Positions 1 through 6,458 are shown, numbered from the stretch's first letter. The stretch: 7,091 bases of DNA from an uncultured Clostridia bacterium (GCA_945487445.1 CALYTU010000076.1:1-7091), one strand, 5' to 3'. Numbers and translations are program-made. The notes: a model not told the origin generated them from the sequence alone.

Positions 1-862
1 AGTACCGGTAATAATTGGCCTTCAGATGAACGCCGTCACCGGTATAATCAGAGGGCAGATGATCGGTGCCGTCGTTGAGACAGTCGTTAATCTCCAGATA
101 GAAGATGTCCTTGTCGTTTGCCAGGACCTTGATCGCCTCATTTTTCTCCTTGATATTCGCGGTTGAGAAGACCGGATATTTGGTCTCGTGCTTCTGCGTC
201 ACATAGCAGATGCTCTGAATATAGATCAGCGCGTCGGGCTGATAGGAGCGAATTTCCTCAACGACTTCCCGGTACTTTTCGGCAAATTTTCCTGTGTCGT
301 AGCCGCACTCGTTGATGCCGAACATGATATAGATCTTGCCGAACTGCATTCCCTTGAGCAGGTTGCGGAGTCCCGTGAAGCCGTAGGCCTCGGCGTCAGT
401 ATCCATGATCTTGAAGATGGTCATGGACGTGCCGGAATAGTGCTTGCATGCACCCGGCGTGCTGTAAAGCCAGAGGCCGTCTGTGCGGGAGTCGCCGATG
501 AACAGGGCGTCGGAGAAATAGCGGTCGTCCACAGTCATCATCTGTGGCAGGGGCTCTGTGGCTACAGGCTCTGTCGTCACTGGCTCCGTGGTGGAAACCG
601 GGGCGGCTTCCCCGGTGGTGCTCGCAGGCTCCGTGGTCTGGGTCTGCTGCTCCGAAGTATCCGGAGCAGCTGTGCTGTTATCCAAGCTCACGCTGCCGGC
701 GTCGGCAGAAACGGCGACGGGTTCCGTGGGGCTTTGAGATTTGTCCTTCAATGCCTTGACGCCTATCCAGATAAAATACACGATGCCGACGCCGAGCAAA
801 GCAATCAGCAGCGGCGCGCGCAGGACGGCGACGCGACTGTCCTTGTGACTTCTTTCATTCAT
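1..862 (-). CDS. Membrane-anchored extracellular SGNH/GDSL-family hydrolase, C-terminus beyond window
   Basis: Partial gene; 287 codons are visible and the 3' end is off the left edge. The start is the ATG at 862-860, chosen because an AAGGAG Shine-Dalgarno lies about 8 nt upstream and because this frame stays open. Residues 1-13 are polar and basic, residues 14-35 form one membrane segment (signal anchor), and residues 42-107 are a Thr/Pro/Glu-rich linker with TTEP-type repeats (76-79, 91-94, 96-99, 101-104). The catalytic domain follows: GDS with nucleophile Ser125 (FIGDSR, 121-126), block III GINE (182-185, Asn184), and the Asp/His pair in DGVHL (D276, H279). All SGNH catalytic blocks are therefore present and only a short tail should be missing. 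It lies 21 bp behind the MBOAT gene on the same strand. By analogy with AlgJ, PatB or DltD it probably acts outside the membrane in transferring or removing O-acyl groups on a surface polymer. A stand-alone esterase or lipase is possible. The family call is firm; the substrate is unknown. Confidence 0.9.
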   Translation of the reverse strand, partial: MNERSHKDSRVAVLRAPLLIALLGVGIVYFIWIGVKALKDKSQSPTEPVAVSADAGSVSLDNSTAAPDTSEQQTQTTEPASTTGEAAPVSTTEPVTTEPVATEPLPQMMTVDDRYFSDALFIGDSRTDGLWLYSTPGACKHYSGTSMTIFKIMDTDAEAYGFTGLRNLLKGMQFGKIYIMFGINECGYDTGKFAEKYREVVEEIRSYQPDALIYIQSICYVTQKHETKYPVFSTANIKEKNEAIKVLANDKDIFYLEINDCLNDGTDHLPSDYTGDGVHLKANYYRY

Positions 863-883
863 TTGTATTGCTCCTTCAGAAGG

Positions 884-2203
884 TCAGAAATTCAGATACA
901 TAAACGGGTTGTTGCCGCTGCGGTTGAGCTCATAGACGGCCCACCAAAAGATGGCAGCCAGCGCGACGGAACCGACCCATGTCTTGCCAAAGCGGTGAAT
1001 CAGCTTCTCCGGCAGGGGGAAGCTGAACAGAACGCCCAGGATCAGGTAGACCGCGAACTGCTTGAGATACATCCAGAACACGCCCTCTACCACGTTGCCG
1101 TCCGTTCCGAAGAAGGGGAACAGGCGGGAAAAGTAGACGCCGAGCTCCGCAATGTCCTCAATTTTGAAGCAGACCCAGGTCAGAGGAATCAGAAACAGGA
1201 CCCAGATATGGGAGAGGACCTTGCTCCGCGCCAAAAGCGGGTTCAGCCAGAGCTTCTCGATGACAATGAACACGCCCAGTGACATGCCCCAGAGCAAGAA
1301 GTTCCAGCCAACGCCGTGCCACAGGGAGGTCAGCAGCCAGACGATCAGGATATTCACAACCGTCCGTACCGTTCCGGCCCGGCTGCCGCCCAGCGGAATA
1401 TATACATAGTCCTTGAACCAGCGGGTCAGCGTCATGTGCCAGCGGCGGTAATAGTCGCCAATGGAGCGGGCCAGATAGGGATAGTTGAAATTCTGCGGCA
1501 GGCGGTAACCCAGCATGCTTGCAATTCCGACGGCCATGTTGGTGTAGGACTGCCATTCAATATAAAGTTGAATGCTGAAGCTGAAGGCGCCCAGCCAGGC
1601 CAGGGGCACAGGCAGAGACTCGAAGCCGGTTTTCACCAGCTCGTTCCACAGGATCGCCAGTTTATCGGCGATGAAAACCTTCATGGCGAAGCCGGTCACA
1701 AAGCGCTCCAGCCCGTTCTGGAGTCCGGCTGCCGAAATCCGCGGCCGGTCCATGTCCACGCCCAGCTCCCCGTAGCGGGTGATGGGCCCCATCAGAAGCT
1801 TGGGATAGAAGAAGGAATAGTTGGCAAACCGCACAAGATCGTATTCCGCTGTGAGGTCCCCGCGCCCGATGTCCACCAGATAGGTGATGAAGGCAAAGGT
1901 GTAGAAGCTGATGCCGACAGGCAGGGCGTGGACCAGCTTGAAGGTGGTCAGTGCAATCACGTTCACCGCCACGGCCAGCGCCATGGTCAGCTTTCGCTGG
2001 CTCGTGCGCTGGATACAGATGCCCAAAATGAAGTTCACAACGGCAAAGAGCAGCGCCCAGAGCGCGTCGATAACGGAGCCCAGGGCCATGAAGACCACGC
2101 TGCCCGTAAGCAGCAGCAGACGCCGCCAGCGGGGCGGGCAAAGGCCGTAGAGCATCAAAAAAGCCGCCAGGAACCAGAGAAAGGGAATACTGGAAAAATT
2201 CAT
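884..2203 (-). CDS. MBOAT-family membrane O-acyltransferase (AlgI-like)
   Basis: 439 aa polytopic membrane protein with roughly ten hydrophobic segments, a length close to that usual for AlgI and PatA. Family landmarks in order: GISFYTF (97-103), FYPKLLMGPITRY (132-144), a reentrant-type segment around SYTNMA (219-224), NFNYPYLARSI (238-248), RRWH (253-256), YIPLGG (268-273), and WHG (295-297) carrying the presumed catalytic His296. MBOAT proteins of this branch move an acyl group, usually acetyl, from a cytoplasmic donor across the membrane for O-acylation of a surface polysaccharide or teichoic acid. The SGNH protein downstream fits as the extracellular partner. The start at 2203 is supported by a GAGGG Shine-Dalgarno 9 nt upstream and a good promoter about 85 nt upstream. 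The usual FDFSGYSDMA segment reads IEWQSYTNMA here, a divergence that may be subfamily-typical. No Dlt, alginate or cellulose genes are in view, so the polymer is unknown. Confidence 0.95.
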   Translation of the reverse strand: MNFSSIPFLWFLAAFLMLYGLCPPRWRRLLLLTGSVVFMALGSVIDALWALLFAVVNFILGICIQRTSQRKLTMALAVAVNVIALTTFKLVHALPVGISFYTFAFITYLVDIGRGDLTAEYDLVRFANYSFFYPKLLMGPITRYGELGVDMDRPRISAAGLQNGLERFVTGFAMKVFIADKLAILWNELVKTGFESLPVPLAWLGAFSFSIQLYIEWQSYTNMAVGIASMLGYRLPQNFNYPYLARSIGDYYRRWHMTLTRWFKDYVYIPLGGSRAGTVRTVVNILIVWLLTSLWHGVGWNFLLWGMSLGVFIVIEKLWLNPLLARSKVLSHIWVLFLIPLTWVCFKIEDIAELGVYFSRLFPFFGTDGNVVEGVFWMYLKQFAVYLILGVLFSFPLPEKLIHRFGKTWVGSVALAAIFWWAVYELNRSGNNPFMYLNF

Positions 2204-2225
2204 AGGAAGATCCCTCGCATTGAGA

Positions 2226-2257
2226 CGAATGATTGATACGATTGATTGATCGAATGA
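2226..2257. repeat. 2.6 copies of a 12-bp direct repeat in the MBOAT leader
   Basis: On the plus strand CGAATGATTGAT (2226-2237) is followed by one A, then CGATTGATTGAT (2239-2250, 11 of 12 identical), then CGAATGA (2251-2257). The array lies between the predicted MBOAT transcription start and its ribosome binding site, so it is transcribed as part of the 5' leader. It could be a protein-binding site or just slippage-derived simple sequence. Confidence 0.7.
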
Positions 2258-2283
2258 ACTTGTTTTTCGACAAATTTCACGTT

Positions 2284-2312
2284 ATTATAACACCGGATAC
2301 CAAAAAATGCAA
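2284..2312 (-). promoter_or_regulatory. Sigma-A type promoter for the MBOAT-SGNH unit
   Basis: Reading leftwards, the -35 box TTGCAT (2312-2307), a 17-bp spacer and a perfect -10 box TATAAT (2289-2284) predict transcription from about 2277. This gives a leader of roughly 74 nt before the MBOAT ATG. Both boxes match consensus closely and sit in AT-rich noncoding DNA. Confidence 0.8.
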
Positions 2313-2327
2313 CAAAATTTCTGCCAC

Positions 2328-2356
2328 TTGCAAATAATGCGTCGGTATGATAGAAT
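2328..2356 (+). promoter_or_regulatory. Sigma-A type extended -10 promoter for the helicase-dprA unit
   Basis: -35 box TTGCAA (2328-2333), a 17-bp spacer, a TG dinucleotide at 2348-2349 and the -10 box TAGAAT (2351-2356) predict a start near 2363. The leader is then about 30 nt. A GAGGGG Shine-Dalgarno (2378-2383) lies 9 nt before the ATG at 2393. The -35 boxes of this and the opposing MBOAT promoter are only 14 bp apart. Confidence 0.8.
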
Positions 2357-2392
2357 AATCATGATTTTTACGTTTCAGAGGGGCGCAGCGCA

Positions 2393-3577
2393 ATGAACGA
2401 ACCCATTACCTTTCAGGATTTAAATTTGCCCAAGCCCATCCTCCGGGCGCTGGATGAAAAGGGCTACGGCTACCCCACCCGGGTCCAGGCCGACGCCATT
2501 CCGCCGCTGATGGCGTGGAAGGACGTGATTGCCAAGGCCCCCACCGGCACCGGCAAGACCTTCGCCTTCGGCATTCCCATGATCGCCCACATCGATCCCG
2601 CCTCCGAGGAGGTGCAGGGCCTGATTCTGGCTCCCACCCGGGAGCTGGCCCTGCAGATCGGAGACGAGCTCCGGGGCCTTCTGACCCATTGTGCGTCGAT
2701 CCGTGTGGCCGTCCTCTACGGCGGCCAGAAGTTGGAGCCCCAGTTCAAGCAGCTCAAGCGCAGACCCCAGATCGTGGTGGCCACGCCGGGACGGCTCATG
2801 GACCACTATAACCGGCATACGATCCGCCTGGACAAGATCTGGACCGTGATTCTGGACGAGGCCGACCGGATGCTGGACATGGGCTTTTTCAAGGACGTGA
2901 CGAAGATCATCGAGAAGGTCAAAAACAGACGGAATCTGGGTTTATTTTCCGCCACCATGTCCCAGGAGGTCATGACCGTCTCCTGGATGTACCAGCGCGA
3001 CGAGGTGGAAATCACCGTCCAGGCAGACGCTGAAAGCAAGCCGGACATCGACCAGTATTCGGTGACGGTCCCCGCGCTGGAAAAGCTCAACGCTGTGCGC
3101 TGGATTCTCTATCTGGGTGGGTTTGAGCGCGTCATGCTCTTCTGCAACACCAAGGTCATGTGCCAGCGTTTGTCTGATGATCTGCGCGCGGCCGGTGTGG
3201 CGGCCGACTGCATCCACGGCAATATCCCACAGGCCCAGCGGGAGAAGACCATGCAGACCTTCCGGCGGGGCGAGCTGCCCGTGCTCATTGCCACGGACGT
3301 CGCCTCCCGCGGCATCGACGTGGACGACGTGGACTGCGTCATCAACTACGATGTGCCGCAGGAGAATGAGTATTTTGTCCACCGGATCGGACGCACAGGC
3401 AGGGCAAAAAAGAAGGGAGTTGCCTACACCGTCATCGGCAGCTTCCCAGAGCAGGCAAAGCTGGATGAGATCGCTAAATACTGCCACTTCACCATCCAAC
3501 CGGTCATCATCACCGAGACCGGCTTTGTGCCGGCGGAGCGGCGGCAGACCGCGCCGGTCTCCCGCCGCCGCAGATGA
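2393..3577 (+). CDS. DEAD-box ATP-dependent RNA helicase
   Basis: 394 aa cytoplasmic RNA helicase with a complete two-lobe core. Visible motifs: Q motif (F7 and Q32), motif I APTGTGKT (49-56), Ia PTRELA (81-86), GG (110-111), TPGR (131-134), II DEAD (155-158), III SAT (186-188), IV LFCNT (249-253), V TDVASRGID (301-309) and VI HRIGRTGRA (330-338). It ends in a short Arg-rich tail (RRQ at 383-385, RRRR at 391-394) without the long C-terminal RNA-binding domain of DeaD/DbpA or CshA, so it is close to a minimal RhlE- or CshB-like helicase. Likely roles are ribosome assembly, RNA turnover or cold adaptation; which one cannot be read from the sequence. It has its own extended -10 promoter. Its stop TGA overlaps the ATG of the DprA-like gene as ATGA (3574-3577), so the two are probably translationally coupled. 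Confidence 0.97.
   Translation: MNEPITFQDLNLPKPILRALDEKGYGYPTRVQADAIPPLMAWKDVIAKAPTGTGKTFAFGIPMIAHIDPASEEVQGLILAPTRELALQIGDELRGLLTHCASIRVAVLYGGQKLEPQFKQLKRRPQIVVATPGRLMDHYNRHTIRLDKIWTVILDEADRMLDMGFFKDVTKIIEKVKNRRNLGLFSATMSQEVMTVSWMYQRDEVEITVQADAESKPDIDQYSVTVPALEKLNAVRWILYLGGFERVMLFCNTKVMCQRLSDDLRAAGVAADCIHGNIPQAQREKTMQTFRRGELPVLIATDVASRGIDVDDVDCVINYDVPQENEYFVHRIGRTGRAKKKGVAYTVIGSFPEQAKLDEIAKYCHFTIQPVIITETGFVPAERRQTAPVSRRRR
3538..3568 (+). promoter_or_regulatory. Strong GC hairpin just before the dprA start codon
   Basis: GCGGCGG (3538-3544) pairs with CCGCCGC (3562-3568). After one C-C mismatch, AGACC (3546-3550) pairs with GGTCT (3556-3560) around the loop GCGCC. The 12 base pairs lie inside the last helicase codons and end 5 nt before the dprA ATG. 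No U tract follows, so it is not an intrinsic terminator. It would block independent ribosome entry at dprA unless ribosomes finishing the helicase open it. Confidence 0.6.
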
Positions 3578-4455
3578 CGGCGGCGGAGCGGGGCTTTCTG
3601 CTGCTGTGCGCTGAGCTGGGCGACGGGCAGAAGCCCCTGACGCTGGCGCAGCTTCGCACGCTTCGGGCCCGCGTGCTTGCCCGCGCGGACAGGTCCGCCA
3701 ACCTGGAACGGGCGGTAACAGAGAACGATCTGCGCAAGCTGGGCTATGACAGCGCCTTCGCCGCGCACATCTGTGCGCTGCTCGCCCGGGAGGAAGCGCT
3801 GAGCGTCTATCTGGGGATTGCGGCCCAGCACGGAATTCGGCCCTTGACTTGTATCTCAGCGGATTACCCGACAAGACTCCGCCGCCTGGGTGACGCCGCG
3901 CCGTCAGTTTTGTTCTATCGGGGCAACGCGGCGCTCCTGCGCCGGCCCTCTGCTGCCCTGGTCGGCAGCCGCGACCTGAACCCGGCCGGCGAGGCGTTTG
4001 CCCGCAAAGTGGGCAGGCTGGCAGCCCAAGAGGACCTTGTCCTCGTATCCGGCAACGCGCGCGGCGCGGACCGGATCGCGCAGGAAGCCTGCCTGGATGC
4101 GGGAGGCGCAGTGATTGCCGTTCTGCCGGACGGCTTACAGGATCATGCTCCGGACTCTGAACGAATCCTATTTTTATGCCAGTGGGGCTGGCATCTGCCC
4201 ATGGCCTCCTATCGCGCGCTGGAGCGCAACCGCCTGATTCATGCGCTGGGCAGGAAAACACTTGTGGCGCAATCCGGGCTCACGGGCGGAACGCGGCGCG
4301 GTGCAGAGGAGAATCTGCGCCGGGGCTGGAGTCCGCTGTTCGTTCACGAAGACGGCAGCCCCGGCTGCGCAGCGCTGATCTCCCTCGGCGCCTCGCCTGT
4401 TCGGCTGGAAGCTCTTTTTTCCATTCGTTCCTTGCAGCCCTGGACGCATGAATAA
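3574..4455 (+). CDS. dprA: DprA/Smf-family DNA-processing protein, noncanonical subtype
   Basis: 293 aa. Residues 1-95 are helical and alanine/leucine-rich. Then come YPTRLRRLGDAAPSVLFYRGN-type residues (99-118, the DprA lead-in), GSR (131-133), the Rossmann signature SGNARGAD (159-166, canonical form SGLARGID), AVLPDGL (182-188) and ERNRLI (217-222, equivalent to the FPxRNRIIAGLS block). The C-terminal part, GGT (238-240) to NLRRGWSPLF (247-256), replaces the usual SGSLITA/VPG section, and there is no winged-helix tail. DprA loads RecA on incoming single-stranded DNA during natural transformation. This subtype may instead have a house-keeping or nucleotide-binding (SLOG-fold) role, and the host may carry a standard dprA beside topA elsewhere. 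The start is the ATG overlapping the helicase stop. No Shine-Dalgarno is seen at a useful distance, which agrees with coupled translation. Family call firm, exact function uncertain. Confidence 0.88.
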   Translation: MTAAERGFLLLCAELGDGQKPLTLAQLRTLRARVLARADRSANLERAVTENDLRKLGYDSAFAAHICALLAREEALSVYLGIAAQHGIRPLTCISADYPTRLRRLGDAAPSVLFYRGNAALLRRPSAALVGSRDLNPAGEAFARKVGRLAAQEDLVLVSGNARGADRIAQEACLDAGGAVIAVLPDGLQDHAPDSERILFLCQWGWHLPMASYRALERNRLIHALGRKTLVAQSGLTGGTRRGAEENLRRGWSPLFVHEDGSPGCAALISLGASPVRLEALFSIRSLQPWTHE

Positions 4456-4477
4456 ATCTTGTATTTATCTTGTATTT
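4456..4477. repeat. Perfect 11-bp tandem repeat covering the glmS -35 box
   Basis: ATCTTGTATTT occurs twice without a gap (4456-4466 and 4467-4477), starting directly after the dprA stop codon. Each copy contains TTGTAT. The second copy provides the correctly spaced -35 box of the glmS promoter, and the first lies one helical turn upstream. Confidence 0.85.
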
Positions 4478-4498
4478 TATGTACCACTGTGCTATAAT
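4470..4498 (+). promoter_or_regulatory. Sigma-A type extended -10 promoter of glmS
   Basis: -35 box TTGTAT (4470-4475), a 17-bp spacer, a TG at 4490-4491 and a perfect TATAAT (4493-4498) predict initiation near 4505. The leader is about 45 nt. A GGGAGG Shine-Dalgarno (4536-4541) lies 9 nt before the glmS ATG. The promoter starts 15 bp after the dprA stop and no terminator hairpin separates them, so read-through from the helicase-dprA unit may also reach glmS. Confidence 0.85.
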
Positions 4499-4550
4499 AT
4501 ATAAAATGGAAGTATTATCACGCAAGCCAAAATCTGGGAGGTAAAGAATT

Positions 4551-6392
4551 ATGTGTGGAATCGTTGGTTATCTCGGAAGCCGTCAGGCGGCGCCGATCCT
4601 GCTGGATGGGCTTTCCAAACTCGAATATCGCGGCTATGACTCTGCGGGCGTATGTATCATGTCAGACGGAGAACTCAAGGTCGCCAAGGCCAAGGGCCGT
4701 CTGGCCAATCTGAGCGGTCTGACCGACGGCGGCCGCGCCATTCAGGGGACCTTCGGCATCGGACATACCCGCTGGGCGACGCACGGCGCCCCCTCCGATG
4801 TCAACAGTCACCCCCATATGGCCGACGCCGGCAAGATCGCCGTGGTCCACAACGGCATCATCGAAAACTACCTCAAGCTCAAGGAAGATCTGATCCGCAA
4901 GGGCAAACACTTCCAGTCCGAGACGGACACCGAGGTTGTGGCGAATCTGGTGGAATACTACTATGACAAGCTGCAGGACTTTCCCCGGGCAGTCCGTCGC
5001 GCTGTGGGGCAGCTGGAGGGCAGCTATGCTCTGGGCATTCTCTGCCAGGACAACCCCGGCACCATGATCGCGGTCAAGAAGGAGAGCCCCCTGATCTTCG
5101 GCTTCGGCGAGGGGGAGAACTTCATCGCCTCCGATGTGCCTGCCATCCTGAAGTACACCCGCAAGGTGGTCTATCTCAACGACGGCGATACGGTCATCTT
5201 CACCAAAGACACCGCCCGGTTCTACGACGCCTTCTTTGATTCCGTGGAGCGGACGCCCGAGATCATCGACTGGGACATCACCGCCGCCGAGAAGTGCGGC
5301 TATGACCACTTCATGATTAAGGAGATCCACGAGCAGCCCAAGGCCGTCAAGGGGACCCTCTCCCCCCGCATCCGTGAAGGCCGCGTGGTCCTCGACGACA
5401 TCAATCTCTCCAAGGAGTATCTGCAGGACCTCAAGCGCATCTATATCGTGGCCTGCGGTTCCTCCTACTATGTGGGCTGCCTGGGCAAGCATATTCTGGA
5501 GAAGACCTGCCGTATTCCGGTGGAGCCGATTCTGGCCTCCGAATTCCGCTATTCCGAGTCGGTTTTGGGAAAAGACACCTTGGTTTTGATCATCTCCCAG
5601 TCCGGTGAGACCGCGGACACCAAGGCCGCCCTCATGGAGGCCAAGCGCCAGGGGGCGAGGACTCTAGCCATCGTCAACGTGGTGGGCTCAGCCATCGCCA
5701 AGGAAGCCGATGACGTGATCTACACTTGGGCAGGACCCGAAATTGCCGTGGCCACCACCAAGGCCTTCTCCACCCAGCTCTCCGTCATCTATCTGATTGC
5801 CCTGTACATCGCGGATTTGCTGGGAACTATCCCGCCTGCAGATTATCAGACGCTGATCGGCGAGCTGATGACCCTGGATCAGAAGATCGCCCTGTGCCTG
5901 ACGGAGGACAATATCGCCAAGATCCGCTATTATGCCCAGCAGTATTTTATGGTCCGCGACGCCTTCTTTATCGGCCGGAACGTGGACAGTGCCATCTGTC
6001 TTGAGGGCAGCCTGAAGCTCAAGGAAATCGCCTATATCCACTCCGAGGCCTACGCTGCAGGCGAGCTCAAGCACGGACCCATCTCCCTGATCGAGGAGGG
6101 GACGCTGGTCGTCGCCGTCGCAACCGTGGATTCTCTCTTTGATAAAACCATGTCCAACGTCAAGGAGGTCCGCGCCCGCGGCGCCGATGTCTTCGCTGTG
6201 ACCACGGAAAAGCACGCGGAGGAGATCAAAAAGACCGTTCCCTCATTCATCACCGTCCCCGTGACCCACCCCCTGCTCCAGCCCAGCCTGTCCATCATTC
6301 CCCTGCAGACCTTCTCTTATTATGTCGCGCTGCTGCGCAACTGTGATGTAGATAAGCCCCGCAACCTGGCAAAATCCGTCACTGTGGAGTAA
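4551..6392 (+). CDS. glmS: Glutamine-fructose-6-phosphate aminotransferase (isomerizing)
   Basis: 613 aa, close to the usual 600-610. It converts fructose-6-phosphate and glutamine to glucosamine-6-phosphate and glutamate, the committed cytoplasmic step to UDP-GlcNAc for peptidoglycan and other envelope glycans. The N-terminal class-II glutaminase domain starts MCGIVGYLG, so Cys2 becomes the N-terminal nucleophile after Met removal. Other glutaminase motifs are GHTRWATHG (71-79), HNGIIEN (100-106) and ETDTE (124-128). Two SIS sugar-isomerase domains follow, with ACGSS (301-305), SQSGETADT (349-357), the linker-proximal TTKAFSTQ (402-409), LEGSLKLKEI (484-493) and ELKHGP (505-510). The C-terminal tail DKPRNLAKSVTVE (601-613) is the family's active-site tail, with the Schiff-base lysine at Lys608. 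The gene has its own promoter. Many Bacillota control glmS with a self-cleaving ribozyme, but the leader here is too short for one. A small PH-domain gene follows 66 bp downstream without a terminator between. Confidence 0.99.
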   Translation: MCGIVGYLGSRQAAPILLDGLSKLEYRGYDSAGVCIMSDGELKVAKAKGRLANLSGLTDGGRAIQGTFGIGHTRWATHGAPSDVNSHPHMADAGKIAVVHNGIIENYLKLKEDLIRKGKHFQSETDTEVVANLVEYYYDKLQDFPRAVRRAVGQLEGSYALGILCQDNPGTMIAVKKESPLIFGFGEGENFIASDVPAILKYTRKVVYLNDGDTVIFTKDTARFYDAFFDSVERTPEIIDWDITAAEKCGYDHFMIKEIHEQPKAVKGTLSPRIREGRVVLDDINLSKEYLQDLKRIYIVACGSSYYVGCLGKHILEKTCRIPVEPILASEFRYSESVLGKDTLVLIISQSGETADTKAALMEAKRQGARTLAIVNVVGSAIAKEADDVIYTWAGPEIAVATTKAFSTQLSVIYLIALYIADLLGTIPPADYQTLIGELMTLDQKIALCLTEDNIAKIRYYAQQYFMVRDAFFIGRNVDSAICLEGSLKLKEIAYIHSEAYAAGELKHGPISLIEEGTLVVAVATVDSLFDKTMSNVKEVRARGADVFAVTTEKHAEEIKKTVPSFITVPVTHPLLQPSLSIIPLQTFSYYVALLRNCDVDKPRNLAKSVTVE

Positions 6393-6398
6393 GATAAC

Positions 6399-6439
6399 GC
6401 GGGCACTCATGCCAAAACCGCCCGCTGTTCATCAACAGC
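6399..6439 (+). promoter_or_regulatory. Two overlapping hairpins between glmS and the PH-domain gene
   Basis: GCGGGC (6399-6404) can pair with GCCCGC (6420-6425) around a 15-nt loop. GCTGTT (6424-6429) can pair with AACAGC (6434-6439) around a CATC tetraloop. The two stems share positions 6424-6425 and so compete at their edge. No U tract follows, so I do not call a terminator. The element may set stability or processing of the shared transcript. Confidence 0.4.
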
Positions 6440-6458
6440 AGAAAGTGAGGAATCCATC

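Noticed and set aside
188..1282. Long plus-strand open frame opposite the SGNH and MBOAT genes
   Set aside because: It is antisense to two genes with clear family motifs. Its translation is low in hydrophobic order, has no domain I recognise, and lacks a ribosome binding site.
2252..2270. Possible LexA/SOS box in the MBOAT leader (GAAC..GTT)
   Set aside because: The half sites are 2 bp apart rather than the 4 bp of the Bacillota LexA box, and the second half is incomplete.
1662..2273. Minus-strand frame starting at TTG 2273 and overlapping the MBOAT gene
   Set aside because: It is a +1 shadow of the MBOAT frame with Arg/Gly/His-rich low-information sequence; the MBOAT start has a better ribosome site.
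3538..3568. GC hairpin at the helicase-dprA junction as an intrinsic terminator
   Set aside because: No T tract follows and the next gene starts within 6 nt, so termination is unlikely.
2942..4261. 439-codon minus-strand open frame opposite the helicase and dprA
   Set aside because: Shadow frame typical of GC-rich coding DNA; the translation is Arg/Pro/Ala-rich without motifs, and the sense strand holds two clear genes.
4662..5492. 276-codon minus-strand open frame inside glmS
   Set aside because: Mirror frame of glmS codons; no promoter, no ribosome binding site and no recognisable domain.
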